Below are positions 58,735 through 64,000 of a stretch of DNA of 64,000 nucleotides, piece by piece. The notes beneath the pieces are model-generated. The model saw nothing but the letters and a program-made list of their open reading frames with translations, did not search any database and was not told the origin of the DNA. Numbering within the stretch: the stretch's first letter is position 1; each line of letters opens with the position of its first letter. Source of the stretch: Hygrophila difformis (Eukaryota; Streptophyta; Magnoliopsida; Lamiales; Acanthaceae); NCBI GenBank assembly GCA_030278955.1, contig JAOANR010000002.1, positions 30,226,932 to 30,290,931 on the forward strand, in the 5' to 3' direction. A program made the translations under genes and the position numbers.

Positions 58735-61700
58735 TGTAACACCCCAGGATTTGATCACCCAGGCCAGGGCATTACCCGCCACACCTTTCTAAACAAGACA
58801 CGAACCAAGTCGAGCTTATTCAGAAAGATGCTAAGGCTAAGTTGTACCAAATTTTCAAAACAATTTAAAATCCATTCAAATATACACGAAGTAAAATCAA
58901 TTCAGAGTATCACATGCAATGAAAAATAAATTAATAACAGTGCGGAAGCAAAATAGGGCCAAACAGACGGCCAAAACCAAAGTTCAATGTCCAAGTCCAA
59001 TACGAGAAATTAAAAATAAATTTAATGCGACAAGTCCTTTCTTCATAAAATCCCATCCACGGCATGCCATAACTTACTCTGCGAAAATAGAAAACAACAA
59101 TTAATCAGTACAAACGGTACTGCGTAAGTTATGTATAGCCATGACAAACTTTAAAGTTTTAGAAGAGTAATAAAAAGACGAATTTTAATATCTAAAATAA
59201 ACGAGTAATATACTTTACGGAAATTCTTCACTATACCACATGTATATTACCAATGTTCATTTTGATCGAGGACATCCAAAAATTACCCGCTTGGGCACTT
59301 ATGTCCACAAACCGCTCGGTTATCAACGATCCTGGGCCTTAGCCGTTTGAGATCAATTACCCGCTTGGGCACTTATGTCCCACAAGCCGACGGTATCAAA
59401 CAAATGTGAGAGTAGCGGACCCTATACAGACACACTCCGGAGCCCTAGGGTAACCATACAGATACACCTAGGAGTATAGACTCATACAAACAACGCAACA
59501 ATATTTCCTTGGCGCCGTTTTGGCCACCAAAAAGAGGGGCGGCCCAACGAGCCCACGCCAAGTGCACTTACCCTCCAAAATTGGGCATCTAACTCGATCA
59601 AAACTCACAAAGTTTAAAAATTCACATTTTACCATTACAACCCATGACTACCATTTCCAGAATTCATAAGAGTCACAAAAGAGTAGCAATTGACTCATTA
59701 ATCATCCAAACGTACGAAAACAAGTTTACCGGTAAAGAACACACCGTAGCAGTTTTCGAATTCGCACTAGGAAATGTAGTAAAACTTTGTAGAAATTTCT
59801 GAAAATGTTACAGGTACTAGGAGACATCAAAATAAAGCGTTTTCTCAGAAATAGGCCTTACCAAATTCGGACTCTAAGTAGCCTAAAAAAATCATTTCAG
59901 AAACTCATTTTTCAAAGGTGCAGAAATCACTGTTCACTTGACCACAGTTTCTTTTAAAATCCATAACAATTCGAAGAATGATCCAAAAATTCTGAAATTT
60001 CACAGAATAAACTAGACACATAGATGAACAATTTTCATGAAGAAACTAACCATAAAAACGATCGTAGCTAGGAGTAATACGGACTACAAAACTGAAACAT
60101 GCTATGAAACGAAATCTGTCATCCTGAACTCAGAAAATACCAGACGTTTTTTCGACGCTCAAATCAAGTCCAAAAATATGAAAATTTACAGAGATCGTCT
60201 TTAAGGTGTGTAGGAACATATTTAATTTAGAAAAGTTTTCCCAAAAATGAATGGATCTAGACGAAAAACTGCACACCAATAAAATCTACTCGAGAAGACC
60301 CTAGAAGACAGTTTTGGCATAGGATGAAAAATCGAACTATAACTAAGTGAATACTCCATCAAAACCTCTAAAATTCGAGATGCACAACACTAAACTTACT
60401 TCTCAAGAGTGTAGTGTCGAAATCCTCCTTGGTTTGTACTCCCAAAATCGTCCGGAACAGCCTCTCTCTTCCAAGATCTACCGAATGAATCCTATTTTGA
60501 AATGTTTGGAGAAATACTAGATGTTAGGGCTTAGAATCCGACCCTATGATCAAGGATTTGGATTGGAACACTTACCTAGACGTAGAAGAATGGATGGAAA
60601 CCTTCCAACTCGTCCAAGAACTCAGGAACAAGAAGAATAGCCTTCAACTCTCACCAACACTCAAGAAGAATGGAATTTTCGGAGGAATGGTTTGATGGAG
60701 GTTTTTGGGACTGATAACAAGTTGTAATGGCTGAATTGAGAGTTTCCAATTGAGGCTTTGATGACCCTGGGAAGTAGGGAAATCATAATGGCAATCAATC
60801 CCGAAATTAACACCCCCAAATCCTATCCATTCCACCTAACACACACCATGGTTCACCCCACCAACTTTGGTGCATGCACTCCCGAAAATCTAACTATGTA
60901 GAGTTCTAGAAGCTTCCAAATTCATCCCAATGGAGTCTCAATACACCCCCAAAGTCTGAGACATGTTTGTGGTTCAATTCCATGAACCAAGCTCGCCATA
61001 ATTGCTCCAAAATACAAGAAACGCGTAGCAGCGTTCAAAACCGCTGCTATTGAGGTGGTGGCGCGCTGGTGGCGCGCCACCGCGCGGCCACCAGGCTGCG
61101 GCCAATTTTTAATTTTTTTTTATATGATTTTTAGTCTTTAAAAATCATACATGGATTATTCATACTGATTATCCATTATTGTTGGATAATCCGATAACTC
61201 TCTTCGAGTTGCTATCGTCCGAAAATGTTTAATTCCGCTCTTCCGGAATTATTCGGTTGCGATAGTTAAATCCAATTAATTAACCAATTAATTAATTTCC
61301 GATTTATTACTCGAGTTTGATTTCTCGGGTATTACAGTCTACCCTCCTTAGAAATCAACTTCGTCCTCGAAGTTGGGTCGCACTTCGGAAGAAAAAAAAT
61401 AATTGGCACGAAGAAATTATTGAGGCGTGCAATTTAAAATTCTTACCTCAATTCGCGACGACTTTGCGCGGGGTGTCACATCCTCTCCCCCCTTAGGACT
61501 GCAGTTATGCCCCCATAACTGCTCCTGAGTCGCTTCGGAAAAGGTTGGATATTTCTGCTTCATATCCGCTTCCAATTCCCATGTTGCTTCCTCAGTGCCA
61601 TGATTGACCATAGGATCTTCACCATCCTCACAGTCTTGTTCCTGGTGACCCTTTCCTTGACATCAAGTATCTCGATCGGATACTCTTCGTATGTCAGGTC

Positions 61701-64000
61701 GTCATCTAGCTCAATCACGTCGGTTGCAACACGTGAGTTGGGTCGTGCACGTACTTCTTCAATTGAGAAACGTGAAATACGTTGTGCACTCGCGACAACT
61801 CTGGTGGAAGTGCCAAACGATAAGCTAAGGTGCCTACGCAATCCAGAATCTCATACGGACCGATATAGCGAGGGCTCAGCTTTCCTCGTTTACCGAATCG
61901 CATCACCCCCTTCATGGGCGATACTTTCAGCATGACCTTGTCTCCCACCTCAAATTCCAACTCTTGCCGCCTAGTGTCGCGTAGCTCTTCTGCCTGTCTT
62001 GTGCGGCTTCATTTTCTATTGAACCACCTTGATTTTGCTGTTCATATCCTCAATGAGTTGCGGTCCAACAACTATCGAATTATCATCTTTCGTCCAGCAC
62101 AACGGACTGCGACACTTTCGTCCATAAAGCGCTTCGAATGGTGCCATGCCAATGCTAGCGTGATGACTGTTGTTGTACGAGAATTCAATCAACGGCAAGT
62201 GGTCTTCCCAACTTCCCTTGAATTCGAGTACACACGCTCTTAGCATGTCCTCAAGCGTCTGAATCGTGCGCTCAGTCTGACCGTCCGTCATTGGATGAAA
62301 TGCTGTGCTCATCTTGATTTGGGTACCTAAGGCTTCTTGTACTTTAGCCCAGAAGTTGGAGATGAACCTACTATCTCGGTCTGAGATAATATCGTGCGGT
62401 ACTCTCCGTGCCTTCGGACCACGTTCTCGATGTATGCCTTAGCTAGTTGATCCATCGACCAATTTTCCTTCATTGGTATAAAAATGGCGGTTTTCGTTAA
62501 CCGATCAACTATTACCCAAATTTTATTCATTCCTCGGGGAGATCTTGCAACCCCGAAACGAAATCCATGGAGATGCTGTCCCACTTCCAGCTTGGGATCT
62601 CCAATGGTTTTACCAAACCTAACGGCTTTTGTCTCACTGCCTTCACCTTCTGGCAGGTTATACACTTGGCCACAAAGTCGCAACATCCTTCTTCATCCGT
62701 GGCCACCAATAGATTTTCTTCAAATCTTTGTACAACTTATCCCCACCAGGGTGGACTGAGTAAGGTGTACTGTGGCCTTCTTCCATGAGTCTTCTCTTCA
62801 GTTCCTCGCACTTATGAGGAACGCACCATCTTCCTTTAAAACGATACTTCCGTCTTCATGGATCATGAATCCTACCGTCTTTCCTTCACCTATTTTTCCT
62901 TTGATCCTCTGGAGATTCTCGTCGTCCGGCTGGGCTTCTCGAATCTCGTCAAATACGGTAGATTCAAATGTTATGGCGTTCACTGTCTCCACCACGGTCC
63001 CATAATGGACTAGTTCAGTATCTAACTTAGCTAGGTCCATATACAGTCCCGAAGGTAGAATGAGTGTGTTCGTCGTGTGCCTCGTCTTGCGACTCAACGC
63101 ATCGCTATGACGTTCGCCTTGCCTTCATGGTAGGCTATATCCAGATCGTAATCCTTGATCAGCTCGAGCCATCTCCTCTGCCTCATATTTAACTCTTTCT
63201 GAGTAAATATATACTTGAGGCTCTTGTGATCTGTAAACATCCGACAAGTTCGTCCATATAGATAGTGTCCGCCAGATCTTAAGAGCGAACACTACCGCTG
63301 CTAGTTCCAAATCATGTGTCGGGTAGTTTACTTCGTGTGTCTTGAGTTGCCTTGATGCATAAGCAATCACTCTATGGTTTTGCATTAGCACGCAACCGAG
63401 ACCTTCTTTCGAGGCGTCGCTGTACACCTCATAATCCTCAGACTCTGATGGCAATGCTAAAACCGGTGCTGATGTGAGTCTCCCCTTAAGCTCACGGAAT
63501 GACTGTTCACACTCAGCTGACCAATCAAACTTCAATCCTTTCTTCAGCAATTGGGTCATCGGTCTCGCAATTTTTGAAAAGTCTTTCACAAATCTTCGGT
63601 AGTATCTGGCTAGTCCTAGGAAACTTCTTACCTCAGTCTGGTTTGTTGGTGCCGGCCAATCAGACACTGCCGATATCTTCGCCGGGTCGACTGATACTCC
63701 TTTAGCCGTTACTATATGACCTAGAAAAGCGACTTCATTCTTCGAAAACTCGCACTTAGACAGTTTCTCGTAGAGTTGATTTTTCCTCAAAAGTCGAGTA
63801 CTTGGTGCAAATGACTACGATGCTCTTCTCATTCCTCGAGTAAACTAGGATGTCGTCGATGAATACGACAACACATGAGTCTAGTAACTCTCGGAAAACG
63901 CTATTCATGAGGTTCATGAATACTGCGGGAGCATTAGTCAGACCGAAAGACATTACGGTAAATTCGTAGTGTCCTTATCTTGTTCTGAATGCTGTCTTGG
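58735..64000 (-). mobile_element. B-type element, second copy, cut by window end
   Basis: 3' LTR 58735-61336, PPT1 about 61337-61350, PPT2 about 61481-61497, then gag-pol to the window edge. The LTR has lost 11 bp in the GC-rich palindromic block (near 61090) relative to copy 1, and has many single-base indels. Confidence 0.88.
61504..64000 (-). pseudogene. B-type gag-pol, second copy, frameshifted and cut by window end
   Basis: Covers the pol end back to reverse transcriptase. Compared by eye with 23031-25540 it has about 13 small indels (all 1 bp except one 2-bp gain), for example near 61723, 61977, 62008, 62404, 62547, 62678, 62843, 63103, 63268 and 63793, and only about three substitutions. 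The amber stop before the chromodomain (62018-62020) is kept. RNase H, integrase and chromodomain words are all recognisable piecewise. The indel pattern looks like uncorrected long-read error rather than natural decay, so the true sequence may be open here. Confidence 0.85.

Larger units (their letters stand above)
49678..64000. repeat. Segmental duplication, copy 2 (continues right of the window)
   Basis: Matches 1-25540 without the A-type element. Same nested order and the same insertion points. Differences are mainly single-base indels, especially after about 58 kb, where they break every long reading frame; few substitutions are seen. See findings for the artefact question. Confidence 0.85.

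Overview
The window is plant nuclear DNA made almost entirely of nested Ty3/gypsy LTR retrotransposons. I see no host gene, rRNA, tRNA or CRISPR array. The plant assignment rests on the element type: Tekay/Del-like chromoviruses with a chromodomain-type integrase tail, 2.4-4.4 kb LTRs, a tRNA-iMet primer-binding site (TGGTATCAGAGC) and 5-bp target-site duplications. I cannot place the species. Four related families are named here for convenience: A-type and B-type (with gag-pol, minus strand), N-type (gag remnant only) and L-type (very long LTRs, gag-tail remnant only, plus strand).

Layout. 1-39 and 2833-2939 are the tail of an L-type 3' LTR, split by an A-type solo LTR (40-2832). 2940-4873 is the end of an older L-type LTR (L0). 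4874-6466 and 17673-18699 are AT-rich non-coding DNA, split by a complete, apparently very young A-type element (6467-17667). 18700-18834 is a probable LINE 3' end. 18835-20255 is an N-type LTR fragment, interrupted by a B-type element (20256-29841) whose 5' LTR is truncated. At 29841/29842 the sequence jumps into the L0 LTR (29842-32313). A complete L-type element (32314-52618) is nested in L0; its 3' LTR carries an N-type element (40814-47664) and an A-type solo LTR (49717-52511). From 52619 to the window end the L0 tail, AT-rich DNA, LINE end, N-type fragment and B-type element appear again.

Thus 49678-64000 repeats 1-25540, minus the young A-type element, whose empty site is visible at 56138-56142. 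The simplest reading is a head-to-tail duplication with a unit of about 38.5 kb and a junction at 29841/29842. The two copies differ mostly by single-base indels, so an assembly or haplotype artefact must be excluded first.

The A-type element looks potentially autonomous: its LTRs look identical by eye, its target-site duplications match, and its gag-pol frame is open. The B-type gag-pol is open except for one amber codon just before the GPY/F and chromodomain tail. Both have an extra open frame between the primer-binding site and gag (here 'ORF0') coding for a short coiled-coil protein with an acidic tail. N-type and L-type elements lack pol but share the primer-binding site, PPT and LTR end motifs, so they could be mobilised in trans. 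The observations most worth following are ORF0, the tandem polypurine tracts with matching 'long' and 'short' LTR forms, and hairpin motifs in the LTRs whose stems co-vary between families or repeat units.
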